From: Geobacter sp. UBA5735
GTDB lineage: Bacteria > Desulfobacterota > Desulfuromonadia > Geobacterales > Geobacteraceae
NCBI GenBank assembly: GCA_002419385.1
Contig: DIFZ01000030.1
Span: forward strand, 1-57,089
Direction of reading: 5' to 3'
DNA: 57,089 bases
Below, piece after piece: positions 24,259 through 32,636 of the stretch. The notes below the pieces were generated by a model that was given only the letters and a program-made list of their open reading frames with translations, was not told the origin of the DNA and made no database searches. Position 1 is the stretch's first letter, and every line of letters begins with the position of its first letter. A program made the translations under genes and the position numbers.

Positions 24259-24351
24259 TCACATGGCAGCGGGTACACGTGCGGCGTTACGCGCCGCTGC
24301 GCTGATAGCTCGTGCTGCTTCTGAGGATGTACCCGTGCGGAATTCTTTCAT
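24259..24351 (-). CDS. Ala-rich leader peptide
   Basis: A 30-codon ORF, ATG at 24351 and TGA at 24261-24259. After MKEFRTGTSSE come runs AARAISAAARNAARVPAAM, giving eleven Ala codons. The SD is poor. An RNA segment in codons 5-8 (24335-24328) is complementary to one in codons 25-27 (24277-24270), and the latter can instead pair with the 5' arm of the terminator (24224-24218). This is the layout of translational attenuation sensing charged tRNA, here Ala. TTGACT 18 nt before TATTCC further upstream could be the promoter. Confidence 0.6.
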   Translation of the reverse strand: MKEFRTGTSSEAARAISAAARNAARVPAAM

Positions 24352-24618
24352 GATATGGTGGAATATCACACGGAACGGGGTCAAGTCAACAGTTTTTGTG
24401 GATGCAACCCTCTGTTTGGGTGACTCAGTCAATTCCCTGATGTCTTTTCAGCAGAGGTTTGCCTGGCCCGGCAACGGTAAAAGCGCAGCAGTTTTCAGCA
24501 AAGAACCATCATTTTCATGCAGATTCGCATCTATTCACATTAATTGATGAAAGATGCCGAACTCGGCGTGCCGAACGCGATGGCACAAAAAGATGCATGC
24601 AAATACGAGAATTCGTTG

Positions 24619-24624
24619 TATAAT
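24619..24624 (+). promoter_or_regulatory. -10 box before response regulator gene
   Basis: A perfect TATAAT stands 46 nt upstream of the ATG at 24670. No good -35 box lies at 16-18 nt, so an activator may be needed. The rest of 24360-24618 shows no gene. Confidence 0.4.
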
Positions 24625-24669
24625 AATCATCATTAATTGGGGGGATATACCACACACAGGAGTAAATGA

Positions 24670-25344
24670 ATGAAGATTCTCGTAGTGGAAGAAGATAATA
24701 AAATCGCTAAGTTCATTAAGCGTGGCCTTGAAGAGCAGGGGTATGAAGTCGATGTCGCCCAGGGTGGGGAAGAAGGTTTGGAAAGGAGCCTGCACGGTTC
24801 ATACGGCCTTGCCATTCTTGGTGTGATGCTGACGAAGAAAGACGGAAGCTCTTTGCTTGATGAAATGCGCGGGAAAAAGATCATGACGCCTGTGCTGGTG
24901 GTGTCAGGCAAGAATACGGTCGAAGATATTGTGGCAGGCTTGAATGCGGGCGCCGATGACTATCTGAAGAAACCCTTTGCCCTGCCCGAACTTGTCGCGC
25001 GTGTCAAGGCTCTCCTGCGGAGAGTTGAGCAGGATCGTGGCGCCCGGATCTATTTTGCCGACCTCCGCCTTGATCCGGTATTGCACAAGGTGTGGCGCAA
25101 TGAGGAAGAGATTGACCTTACGGCAAAGGAGTACGAACTCCTGGAATATCTTGTGCGTCATCCCAATGAAGTCATATCCAGGAACATGATTGCCGATGCG
25201 GTTTGGGAAGGCGGCTTTGATACGTTCACCAATATCATAGATGTTTATATCAATTATCTTCGCAAGAAGATTGACCGGGGACATGCCCGGAAACTCATTC
25301 ACACCGTTCGGGGTGTGGGGTACATCCTGAAGGACGAAGCGTAG
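24670..25344 (+). CDS. OmpR-family response regulator lacking the phospho-acceptor Asp
   Basis: A 224-aa protein with a receiver domain (1-115) and an OmpR-type winged helix (about 128-222, ELTAKEYELLEYLVRHPNEV-type helix and VRGVGYIL). The acidic pocket is E8-E9-D10, the switch residue is Ser in VVSGKN and Lys in LKKPFAL is kept. The phospho-acceptor position reads LAILGVMLTKKDG: Gly51 replaces Asp. It is therefore probably phosphorylation-independent or controlled another way. No kinase is adjacent. CAGGAGTAAATGA precedes the ATG. Its last 50 nt overlap the convergent hyaD-like gene. Confidence 0.92.
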   Translation: MKILVVEEDNKIAKFIKRGLEEQGYEVDVAQGGEEGLERSLHGSYGLAILGVMLTKKDGSSLLDEMRGKKIMTPVLVVSGKNTVEDIVAGLNAGADDYLKKPFALPELVARVKALLRRVEQDRGARIYFADLRLDPVLHKVWRNEEEIDLTAKEYELLEYLVRHPNEVISRNMIADAVWEGGFDTFTNIIDVYINYLRKKIDRGHARKLIHTVRGVGYILKDEA

Positions 25345-25813
25345 GAGTGATGCCCCACCGGCCCAATTCCTGAAGTGTTCTTTCGATCAGGCAGTCGAGT
25401 TGAGCTGCAACTGCCGGTGAAAGCTCCATGCCCAGTCCGATGCACTCGGGCTGGACCCCGAGAAGCACCATGTCCGGCACTGCAGTGCCCATCAGGCGGG
25501 AAACTGCCAGCAGGTCCTTGAGTCCCATCTGGTGGGGAGAGAGCCTCGTTTCGAAGGCGACGGGTATGTCTTCTCCGGTCAGCCTCCTGATTGTGCCGGG
25601 AGGGCCGCCCGTTTCCATGGCATCGATGATCAGGAGCCGTTCCAGCCCTTCAAGGAGGGGGAGGAGGTCGAGCCCGAGAGTCCCGCCGTCGATGATCTCC
25701 ACTTCCGGTGAAAACGAAAACTCCGCCGCAAGCCGTTGCACCGCATGCACGCCGATGCCGTCATCGGTCATGAGCAGGTTTCCTATGCCCAGGATGAGTG
25801 TGGTCAGGATCAC
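25295..25813 (-). CDS. hyaD: [NiFe]-hydrogenase maturation protease (HyaD/HybD/HupD family)
   Basis: The 172-aa endopeptidase removes the C-terminal extension of the large subunit after Ni insertion. ILGIGNLLMTDDGIGVHAV is the N-terminal signature with the first acidic Ni ligand (Asp17/18); Asp in LLIIDAMETG and His in LSPHQMGL supply the others. The start is GTG at 25813, overlapping the cytochrome stop as GTGA, with GGGAGGA directly before it. It closes the hyaA-B-C-D operon. The C-terminal extension (about 20 residues) overlaps the response regulator gene by 50 bp in convergent orientation. Confidence 0.88.
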   Translation of the reverse strand: MILTTLILGIGNLLMTDDGIGVHAVQRLAAEFSFSPEVEIIDGGTLGLDLLPLLEGLERLLIIDAMETGGPPGTIRRLTGEDIPVAFETRLSPHQMGLKDLLAVSRLMGTAVPDMVLLGVQPECIGLGMELSPAVAAQLDCLIERTLQELGRWGITPTLRPSGCTPHPERCE

Positions 25814-26466
25814 TCCTCCCCGGGAACGAACTTGCAGCCGCTGAATATGCTGGAAATGCCGCCGTTCTTCTCCTTCACGTCCATGAGTATCGAGCTGTAG
25901 ACATGGTTGATGACGAAACAGATGATGAGCCACATGCAGCCGTGGTGCACCAGTCGCAGGGTCTGGTTGGGGGCGATGGCGAACAGCAGCCCGAAGGCCC
26001 GGTTCATCAGTTCCCCGGGAGCGTGCTCCGAGTAGAGGGCAAAGCCGGTGCAGATCATGACCAGGTAGAGGACGAATATGAACAGGTAGACACTCCCGGC
26101 CATGGCGTTGTGTCCGACCACATGGGGAGGTTTACTCCTGAAGAAGGTATAGAACAGAAACGTCCCTTTCATGTTTTCCCGTCCCTCCCGGAACAGGTAA
26201 GGGACGAACGCCCGCCAGCTTGCGTACTCATTGCCGGCAAAAGCCCAGTAAATACGGCTCATGACGCTGGCGGCAAAAACATAGCCGAAAACGAAGTGTA
26301 TGAAACGCACCCATCCTGTCACATACTGGGAGGGGTCGTGGGCGAGGTTCTTTGTCCAGCCGATATAGAAGCCGGTCAGGGACAGGATGAGGATGGACAG
26401 GGCGTTGACCCAGTGGACGATCCTCACCGGCCACTCCCACACGTATTTCCTTTCCAGTTTTTCCAT
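25810..26466 (-). CDS. hyaC: Ni/Fe-hydrogenase b-type cytochrome subunit
   Basis: A 218-aa membrane protein of the HyaC/HupC family with four hydrophobic helices. Haem-ligating His candidates appear in RIVHWVNALSILIL (His18), WVRFIHFVFGYVFA and LRLVHHGCMWLII. It anchors the periplasmic hydrogenase dimer and passes electrons from H2 to the quinone pool. The start is ATG 26466 with AGGAGGGG upstream; the TTG one codon earlier is not needed. It is separated from hyaB by a 121-nt gap full of GGGGACAGGC repeats. Confidence 0.92.
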   Translation of the reverse strand: MEKLERKYVWEWPVRIVHWVNALSILILSLTGFYIGWTKNLAHDPSQYVTGWVRFIHFVFGYVFAASVMSRIYWAFAGNEYASWRAFVPYLFREGRENMKGTFLFYTFFRSKPPHVVGHNAMAGSVYLFIFVLYLVMICTGFALYSEHAPGELMNRAFGLLFAIAPNQTLRLVHHGCMWLIICFVINHVYSSILMDVKEKNGGISSIFSGCKFVPGEE

Positions 26467-26501
26467 CAAGCCCCTCCTGTCGGGCAGTCACCGATATCCA
26501 G

Positions 26502-26584
26502 GGGGACAGGCCAGACGGGGACAGGCCCTTTATGGTTTTAGAGTGCCTGTCCCCATCATATGTCCCCTCATACCTGCTGTCCCC
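26502..26584. repeat. REP-like GGGGACAGGC inverted repeats
   Basis: GGGGACAGGCC occurs at 26502-26512 and 26517-26527; inverted GCCTGTCCCC at 26545-26554 and further TGTCCCC at 26561-26567 and 26578-26584. The two orientations can fold into a hairpin between hyaB and hyaC, where it may act as a stabilising 3' structure. Confidence 0.65.
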
Positions 26585-26587
26585 TTC

Positions 26588-28297
26588 CTACAGCGTTTTC
26601 ACCGTCACCGCCCCGCCACTGTCCGGGTCGAACAGGTGGACCGCGCAGGCGAGGCAGGGGTCGAAGGAATGGATCGTCCGCAAAATCTCCAGAGGGCGCT
26701 TCGGATCAACTATCGGAGTGCCCACAAGTGCGGCCTCATACGGCCCCCGCTGCCCCCGGGCGTCCCGCGGTCCTGCCAGCCAGGTGGATGGAACCACGGC
26801 CTGGTAGTTGAGGATTTTCTTGTCCCTGATGCGTATCCAGTGGCCGAGCGCGCCCCGTGGCGCCTCGTGCCAGCCGTACCCTTTCGCTTCTTCGGGCCAC
26901 GTGTCCGGATCCCATTTTTCATTGTTGTGAACGGCGAGATCGCCGCCCCTGATGTTGCCCACCAGGGCATCAAGCCACTGGGGGAGCTTTCGGGCGATGA
27001 CCAGGGTTTCGATGCCCCGGGCGGCGGTCCTGCCCAGCGTCGAGAAGAGGGCTTCGTGTCCCAGTTGGAGCTTGGCGAGAACAGCGTCCACTGCCCGCCT
27101 GATTTCTCCGTGGCCCGATGCGTAGGCAACCAGGCAGCGTGCCAGCGGACCCACTTCCATGGGCAGGTCAGCGTAACGGGGCGATTTGACCCAGGAGTAT
27201 TTTGCCGTGGTGTCAAGGAACTCATAGGGAGGCTTCGGCCCGGTGTACTTCCACTTGGTTTCTCCGTCCCACGGGTGCAGGCCCTTGCCTGTGCCGCCTG
27301 CATAGTCGTACCATGAATGGTCTACGTATTCGCTGATCTTCTCCTGGTCAACCGGGTGCACCCGGGACAGGTCATTGTTGAGGATCATGCCGCGCGGCAT
27401 CCACAGCGTCTCCTGCTTGCCGCTGTTGTCTGCGGGGAAATCCCCGTAGCTCATGAAGTTGCCCACGCTGGCGCCGATGCCTGCCCATTCCTTGTAGTGG
27501 GATGCCACGGCGATGAGGTCGGGAATGTAGACTTTCTCCACGAAATCCCGCGTCTTGGCCAGCAAACCCCGTATCTCGGCCAGTTTGTCGGCATTAAGGG
27601 CTGTCGGGGAATCAGGATCGATGGTGATGGCCATGCCGCCCACCAGGAAGGTCTGGGGGTGGGGGTTCTTGCTGCCCAGGATGGCATGGATGCGGATGAT
27701 GTCCTTCTGCCATTCAAGCGCTTCCAGGTAGTGTGCAGTGGCCATGAGGTTCGCTTCCGCGGGGAGCTTGTACGCAGGGTGGCCCCAGTAGGCGTTGGCG
27801 AAGGGGCCGAGCCTCCCCCCCTTGACGAATGCCCCGAGGCGGTCCTGCACGCCCTTGAAGTAGGTTGGGGAATTGAGGGGCCAGTCGGACAGGGAGGCTG
27901 CCAGGGCGGAGGTCTTTGCCGGGTCCGCTTTCAATCCGGACGTCATGTCCACCCAGTCCAGGGCATGGAGGTGGTAGAAGTGAATCACGTGATCGTGCAC
28001 GTTCTGGACACCCATGATGATGTTCCTGATGAGCTCGGCGTTGGGCGGAATCCTGATGCCCAGGGCATTTTCCACGCTCCTGATGGAGGCGATGGCATGG
28101 ACCGTGGTGCAGACGCCGCAGAATCGCTGGGTGAAGACCCATGCATCACGGGGATCTCGCCCTTCGAGGATCTTTTCGATGCCGCGGAACATGGTGCTGC
28201 TGCTCCAGGCATCCGCCACCCGGTTGCCGTTCAGTTCGGCCTCGATTCTCAGGTGGCCCTCGATTCTGGTTAGGGGATCAATGACGATCTTTGCCAT
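26588..28297 (-). CDS. hyaB: [NiFe]-hydrogenase large subunit, uptake type
   Basis: The 569-aa catalytic subunit binds the NiFe(CN)2CO centre. The L1 motif RFCGVC (Cys60, Cys63) and L2 motif DPCLACAVH (Cys548, Cys551, His554) provide the four Cys ligands. A 15-residue tail follows His554 and should be removed by HyaD. RIEGHLRIE at the N-terminus is typical of group 1 membrane-bound uptake enzymes. GGAGGAG precedes the ATG, 3 nt after the small-subunit stop. The protein is carried through the Tat system with the small subunit and oxidises H2 in the periplasm. Confidence 0.96.
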   Translation of the reverse strand: MAKIVIDPLTRIEGHLRIEAELNGNRVADAWSSSTMFRGIEKILEGRDPRDAWVFTQRFCGVCTTVHAIASIRSVENALGIRIPPNAELIRNIIMGVQNVHDHVIHFYHLHALDWVDMTSGLKADPAKTSALAASLSDWPLNSPTYFKGVQDRLGAFVKGGRLGPFANAYWGHPAYKLPAEANLMATAHYLEALEWQKDIIRIHAILGSKNPHPQTFLVGGMAITIDPDSPTALNADKLAEIRGLLAKTRDFVEKVYIPDLIAVASHYKEWAGIGASVGNFMSYGDFPADNSGKQETLWMPRGMILNNDLSRVHPVDQEKISEYVDHSWYDYAGGTGKGLHPWDGETKWKYTGPKPPYEFLDTTAKYSWVKSPRYADLPMEVGPLARCLVAYASGHGEIRRAVDAVLAKLQLGHEALFSTLGRTAARGIETLVIARKLPQWLDALVGNIRGGDLAVHNNEKWDPDTWPEEAKGYGWHEAPRGALGHWIRIRDKKILNYQAVVPSTWLAGPRDARGQRGPYEAALVGTPIVDPKRPLEILRTIHSFDPCLACAVHLFDPDSGGAVTVKTL

Positions 28298-28300
28298 GCA

Positions 28301-29422
28301 TTACTCCTCCTTCTTTCCTTCCCCATCCTTGCTGCTGCGAACGGCGTTGATGATTCCATGACCCGCGAAGGCCGCAGCAGTAACAATGGCCAGCCCCGCG
28401 CCGATCTTGTCGGCGGTGTGTTCGATGCCGAAGCCCGGTACATCCGGCAGCCTCCCGTAGAAGGGAGACATGGTATCCCAGAAGCCCGCCTCCGAGCAGC
28501 CCACGCAGCCATGGCCAGCTCCGACCGGCCAGCTCGTCTTGTCGTTATAGCGCTGGATCGGGCAGTTATGCCAGGTTTCCGGTCCTTTGCAGCCCATCTT
28601 GTAGAGGCAGTGTCCCTTCTGGTGGGCGTTGTCGCCCCACTGCTCGACATACTGGCCTGCGTCGAAGTGGGGGCGGCGTTCGCAGTTGTCGTGGATCCTT
28701 TTGCCGTAAGCGAACAGGGGCCTGCCCTGGCTGTCGGTTTCGGGCAGCTTGCCGAAGGTCAGGTAGTGGACCACCGTGGCGGTCAGGTTGTCGGCGTTGA
28801 GGGGGCACCCGGGCAGGTTGATGACCGTGGCGCCCGGCACGGCTTCCTTGACACCCACTGCCCCGGTCGGGTTCGGCTTCGCTTCCGGAATGCCGCCGTA
28901 TGCCGCGCAGGTCCCGACGGCGATGGTTGCAAAGGCGTTGCCGCACACCTCCCGCGCCACGTCCAGTGCAGATCTCCCGCCGACACAGCAGTAGACGCCG
29001 CCGTCCTTCATGGGAATGGATCCCTCCACCACCGCGATGTAGTTCCCCCGGTGCTCGCGGACCGTCTTCCACAGGTTTTCCTCGGCCTGTCGGCCCGAGG
29101 CGGCCATGAGGGTTTCATGGTAATCGAGGGAAAGCACATCCAGGATGATCTCTGCGGCCGAAGGTTTGGATGCGCGCAAGAGGGCTTCCGTATCGCCTGC
29201 GCAGTCCTGGAACTCCAGCCAGACGAGGGCGGGCCGCTTGACGTCGTCCAGTGCGCGGGCGATTTTCGGCGCAAAGGTGACGGGAAGGGCCAGGGCAGCC
29301 GACATGGCGGTGCAGAATTTCAGGAAGTCCCGGCGGGAAATCCCTTTGTCTTCCCAGACGGTTTTTTGTCTTCGATCCGGTTGATCGATCGTTGTATCCA
29401 GGTCGTCTTTCCTGTCGCCCAT
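28301..29422 (-). CDS. hyaA: [NiFe]-hydrogenase small subunit
   Basis: The 373-aa FeS subunit carries a Tat signal, ISRRDFLKF (28-36), followed by a hydrophobic segment. The proximal cluster Cys set begins in LVWLEFQDCAGDTEA; later GTCAAYGG, NLPGCPLNADN, CLYKMGCKGP and GHGCVGCSEAGFWD supply ligands of proximal, distal and medial clusters. A C-terminal hydrophobic helix (about 338-360) anchors it in the membrane. SD AAGGAGG stands before the ATG at 29422. It is first in the operon hyaA-hyaB-hyaC-hyaD; accessory hyp genes are not in the window. Confidence 0.95.
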   Translation of the reverse strand: MGDRKDDLDTTIDQPDRRQKTVWEDKGISRRDFLKFCTAMSAALALPVTFAPKIARALDDVKRPALVWLEFQDCAGDTEALLRASKPSAAEIILDVLSLDYHETLMAASGRQAEENLWKTVREHRGNYIAVVEGSIPMKDGGVYCCVGGRSALDVAREVCGNAFATIAVGTCAAYGGIPEAKPNPTGAVGVKEAVPGATVINLPGCPLNADNLTATVVHYLTFGKLPETDSQGRPLFAYGKRIHDNCERRPHFDAGQYVEQWGDNAHQKGHCLYKMGCKGPETWHNCPIQRYNDKTSWPVGAGHGCVGCSEAGFWDTMSPFYGRLPDVPGFGIEHTADKIGAGLAIVTAAAFAGHGIINAVRSSKDGEGKKEE

Positions 29423-29491
29423 GAGGCCTTTCCTCCTTGCACTCGTACAGACAGCCGCGGCTTGCCGTTCACTGAATCAAGCGGTCCGACT

Positions 29492-29531
29492 GTGCGATAC
29501 CGGTCAATTGTCGCACCCGGCAGCGGTATCG
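29492..29531. promoter_or_regulatory. nested inverted repeats upstream of hyaA
   Basis: GTGCGA (29492-29497) pairs with TCGCAC (29511-29516), and CGATACCG (29495-29502) with CGGTATCG (29524-29531). The overlapping palindromes lie 70-110 nt before hyaA and look like regulator sites. No consensus promoter was found nearby. Confidence 0.35.
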
Positions 29532-29595
29532 GATTCGATATTTAATGAGATATAGTGCCTCATTCCTGTGGCAAAAGTCTATGGCTAACTGTTTG

Positions 29596-31176
29596 TCACT
29601 GAGGAAAAGCAGCCGTGATTTCCGGCGACACGTGGTTCTCGAACTGCGCGAAATTGGCGCGGAATCGTGCGGCCAGGTTGCGGGCCGTCCGTGCATAATC
29701 CTCCCGGTCGGCCCAGGCTTCACAAGGATTGAGCATGCCCGCGGGGATGTCGGGACATGCCGCCGGAATGTGGAGTCCGAAAAACGGGTCGCGGACAAAG
29801 GGCGCCGTGTCCAGTTTCCCATCCAGTGCGGCATTGACAATTGCCCGGGTCTGGTCGATGCGGATGCGTGCGCCGGTTCCGACTCCCCCGCCGCTCCAGC
29901 CCGTGTTGACCAGCCAGCAGCAGGCACCATGGCGGTGAATCCTGGCTTTCAGGAGTTCAGCGTAGACTGTGGGATGGAGCGGCAGAAAGGGTGCGCCGAA
30001 GCAGGCTGAGAAGACCGCCTGGGGCTCCCGTGACATACCGTCTTCCGTGCCGGCGATTCTGGCCGTGTATCCGGAGAGGAAGTGGTACATGGCCTGGTCC
30101 GGTGTCAGGCGGGCCAGGGGAGGGAGCACCCCAAAGGCATCACAGGTCAGAAAGAGGATGTTCTTCGGATGATCGCCGACCCCTGACGAAACAGCACCGG
30201 GTATGAAGTCAATTGGGTAGAAGGCACGGGTGTTCTCGGTCAGGGAGTCGTCGTTCAGATCCACTTCCCGGCTATCGCGGTTCATGACCACGTTTTCCAT
30301 GATGGTTCCGAAACGGCGGGTGCAGGTGAAAATTTCCGGTTCCATCGTTGCCGACAGGTTGATGACCTTGGCATAACAGCCCCCTTCGAAATTGAAGACC
30401 CCTTCGTCATCCCAACCGTGCTCGTCGTCGCCGATGAGCTGCCGGTTCGGGTCTGCCGACAGGGAAGTCTTGCCGGTGCCGGACAGGCCGAAAAAGAGAG
30501 CGGTATCGCCGCCCGCACCCACGTTGGCCGAGCAATGCATGGGGAGGGTCCCCTGGTCACGGGGCATGAGGTAATTCATGATCGTGAAGATGGCTTTCTT
30601 GATCTCGCCGCCATAGGCGGTTCCGCCGATGAGAACCAGTCTTGCGGCGAAATTGATGAGAATGAAGACCCCGGAACGGACCCCGTCGCGCTCTGGGACC
30701 GCCGTAAAGGACGGCACGCACAGTACGGTGAACTCTGGCCGATGGCTTTTCAGTTCCTCTGCCGCGGGCCGGATGAACAGGGAGCGGGCCAGCAGTGAGT
30801 GCCACGCTTTTTCGGTGATGATGCGGATCGGCATGCGGCATCGCGGGCTTGCGCCGGCGAAGCAGTCCTGGACGTAGAGGCCCTTTCCCGCCACGTGGTC
30901 CAGCATCTGCCGATGGAGGGCGTGGAAGCGCTCCTGAGCCAGGGGCCGGTTCACCTCTCCCCACCAGATCACGTCACGGCAACCGGGCTCGTCGATGATG
31001 TACTTGTCGTTCGGCGAACGGCCGGTGTGGGGAGCGGTAACGACGACGAACGGCCCGTTCTGGGCGAGGAGACCCTCCCGGTTCCGGATGGCGGCTTCAT
31101 ACAGGGCCGGGGTCGTCTGATTCCAGTAAATCGTTGTCGAGGTTGTTATGCCGTGCTCAGTAAGGTCGTGCGCCAT
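29596..31176 (-). CDS. pckA: phosphoenolpyruvate carboxykinase (ATP)
   Basis: The 526-aa enzyme interconverts oxaloacetate + ATP and PEP + CO2 + ADP, the gluconeogenic entry needed for growth on acetate. The kinase-1a P-loop is GLSGTGKT (230-237); FFGLSGTGKTSLS, the metal-site Asp in LIGDDEHGWDDEGVFNFEGGC-type sequence (about 248-268) and the substrate Arg in TGRSPNDKYI (51-60) are all visible. GAGGT lies upstream of the ATG at 31176. The longer frame from 31317 lacks an SD. A GC-rich hairpin separates it from the class V aminotransferase gene upstream; co-transcription is possible. Confidence 0.96.
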   Translation of the reverse strand: MAHDLTEHGITTSTTIYWNQTTPALYEAAIRNREGLLAQNGPFVVVTAPHTGRSPNDKYIIDEPGCRDVIWWGEVNRPLAQERFHALHRQMLDHVAGKGLYVQDCFAGASPRCRMPIRIITEKAWHSLLARSLFIRPAAEELKSHRPEFTVLCVPSFTAVPERDGVRSGVFILINFAARLVLIGGTAYGGEIKKAIFTIMNYLMPRDQGTLPMHCSANVGAGGDTALFFGLSGTGKTSLSADPNRQLIGDDEHGWDDEGVFNFEGGCYAKVINLSATMEPEIFTCTRRFGTIMENVVMNRDSREVDLNDDSLTENTRAFYPIDFIPGAVSSGVGDHPKNILFLTCDAFGVLPPLARLTPDQAMYHFLSGYTARIAGTEDGMSREPQAVFSACFGAPFLPLHPTVYAELLKARIHRHGACCWLVNTGWSGGGVGTGARIRIDQTRAIVNAALDGKLDTAPFVRDPFFGLHIPAACPDIPAGMLNPCEAWADREDYARTARNLAARFRANFAQFENHVSPEITAAFPQ

Positions 31177-31253
31177 AGTTTTTACCTCTTCATCCCCTTC
31201 GGTTGCCGCTGGATTGCCGCGCTTTCCGTTGAAAGGTCGTTCGCAAAATGCGA

Positions 31254-31273
31254 GGGGCGGGTTGCCCCGCCCC
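31254..31273 (-). other. GC-rich hairpin between aminotransferase and pckA
   Basis: GGGGCGGG and CCCGCCCC pair with a four-base loop. There is no T run on either side, so it is more likely an mRNA-stability element or weak terminator. Confidence 0.4.
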
Positions 31274-31313
31274 AATTTCCATTCAATTCTACCACACGGT
31301 GTCCGGCTGCCGG

Positions 31314-32384
31314 TCACCTGCTCGCGAGCACATCGTCGATGACGGAGAGAAACTCCTCGATGTCTGCCAGCTGCGTATCGCCCATGTGAGCGATGCGGAA
31401 CGTCTGGCCCTTGATCTTGCCGTATCCGTCATCAAAAGCATAGCCGCGCTCACCGAGAATCTTCTTCAGCGTGGCCAGGTCGGTGCCCTTGGTGTTCGTC
31501 GCACAGGTAAGGGCCCGTGAACGGTAGGGTTCGTCAGCATAGAAGCCGTAGCCGTTCTCCTCGATCCAGCGTCCCACCCGGTCCTGGAGCGCCTGGTGCC
31601 GCGCCCAGCGCTTTTCCAGCCCTTCGGCGAACATGCGGTCCAGCTGCTTGTCCAGGGCGTAGATCTGCGAAATGCAGGGGGTGGACGGGGTGTTGTCTTT
31701 TTCGTCGGCCTTCTCGAATTCGATGAAGTCGAAGTAGTACCCCCGTCCCTCCATGGTGCGGGCCTTGTCCAGCGCTTTGGCGCTGGCGGTGAACACGGCG
31801 AGTCCCGGCGGGAGGGCGAAGGCCTTCTGCACACCGAACAGGCAGCAGTCGATGCCCAGTTCGTCCACCGGGATCCTGAGGGCGCTCATGGAGGATACCG
31901 TATCGACGATGGACAGCACGTCCGGGTATTTCTTCAGCACCTGGGCTATTTCCGGCAGGGGGGACATGACGCCGGTGGATGTTTCGTTGTGAACCAGGGT
32001 AATGCAGTCGTAGTTGCCGGTGGCGAGGGCTTCGTCCACCATCTCCGGAGTTATGGGTTTGCCCCATTCAGCCTTGAAGGCGTCGGCTTCCTTGCCGCAC
32101 CGCTTGGTCACGTCGTGCCACTTGTTGGAAAAAGCTCCGTTGCAGAAGTTTGCGCACCGTTTTCCCACCAGGTTGCGCACCGCTCCTTCCATGACGCCGA
32201 ATGCGCTGGACGTGGAGAGGAAGACTCTTTCCTGAGTGAAGAGGAGCTTCCTGAGCTTCTCCTTGACCCCGCCGTGCAGCACGGCATATTCCTTCATGCG
32301 GTGACCGATCATGGGGGTCGCCATGGCCTGGAGAATCTCGGGATGCACCTGGACCGGGCCGGGGATGAAGAGTTTTTTCGCCAT
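31314..32384 (-). CDS. class V aminotransferase (serine/alanine-glyoxylate type)
   Basis: A 356-aa PLP enzyme. KKLFIPGPVQVHPEILQAM opens the fold and LFTQERVFLSTSSAFGVME, VHNETSTGVMSPLPEIA and VDTVSSMSALRI follow; the PLP lysine is in LFGVQKAFALPPGLA. This is the serine-pyruvate/alanine-glyoxylate/phosphoserine-like group; the exact substrate cannot be settled. AAGGA stands before the ATG at 32384. A good promoter lies upstream (32459-32487). It precedes pckA, so carbon flow from serine or glyoxylate into PEP metabolism is a plausible theme. Confidence 0.88.
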   Translation of the reverse strand: MAKKLFIPGPVQVHPEILQAMATPMIGHRMKEYAVLHGGVKEKLRKLLFTQERVFLSTSSAFGVMEGAVRNLVGKRCANFCNGAFSNKWHDVTKRCGKEADAFKAEWGKPITPEMVDEALATGNYDCITLVHNETSTGVMSPLPEIAQVLKKYPDVLSIVDTVSSMSALRIPVDELGIDCCLFGVQKAFALPPGLAVFTASAKALDKARTMEGRGYYFDFIEFEKADEKDNTPSTPCISQIYALDKQLDRMFAEGLEKRWARHQALQDRVGRWIEENGYGFYADEPYRSRALTCATNTKGTDLATLKKILGERGYAFDDGYGKIKGQTFRIAHMGDTQLADIEEFLSVIDDVLASR

Positions 32385-32458
32385 AGGTGTTCCTTTCTGT
32401 TGCTGTGATAGGGGCCGCAATGGGTCCCCTCCGAAAAGGCTCAGTTTGGGAATATCAA

Positions 32459-32487
32459 AAACTAACAGACCGGTCGTAAATTGTCAA
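32459..32487 (-). promoter_or_regulatory. promoter of the class V aminotransferase gene
   Basis: On the minus strand TTGACA (32487-32482) and TAGTTT (32464-32459) are 17 nt apart. The spacer contains the palindrome GACCGGTC, a possible operator. Confidence 0.6.
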
Positions 32488-32636
32488 GTGGTTGTCAGGA
32501 AAGGAGTTTTGCCTTGTTTCGGGCTGTTTGGGCCGGTTATGAAATCGGTAGTGAAGCCCGTCGAGTTATCCCTTATCCCTTCGGCATCAGGTTTGTTTCG
32601 TGGGGAGAGGACGGGGGGCAACCGACCCGGCACCTG

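Noticed and set aside
32385..32636. Possible gene between the class V aminotransferase and the antitoxin
   Set aside because: Frames of 77-142 aa exist on the plus strand, but they lack SD sites and cross the aminotransferase promoter.
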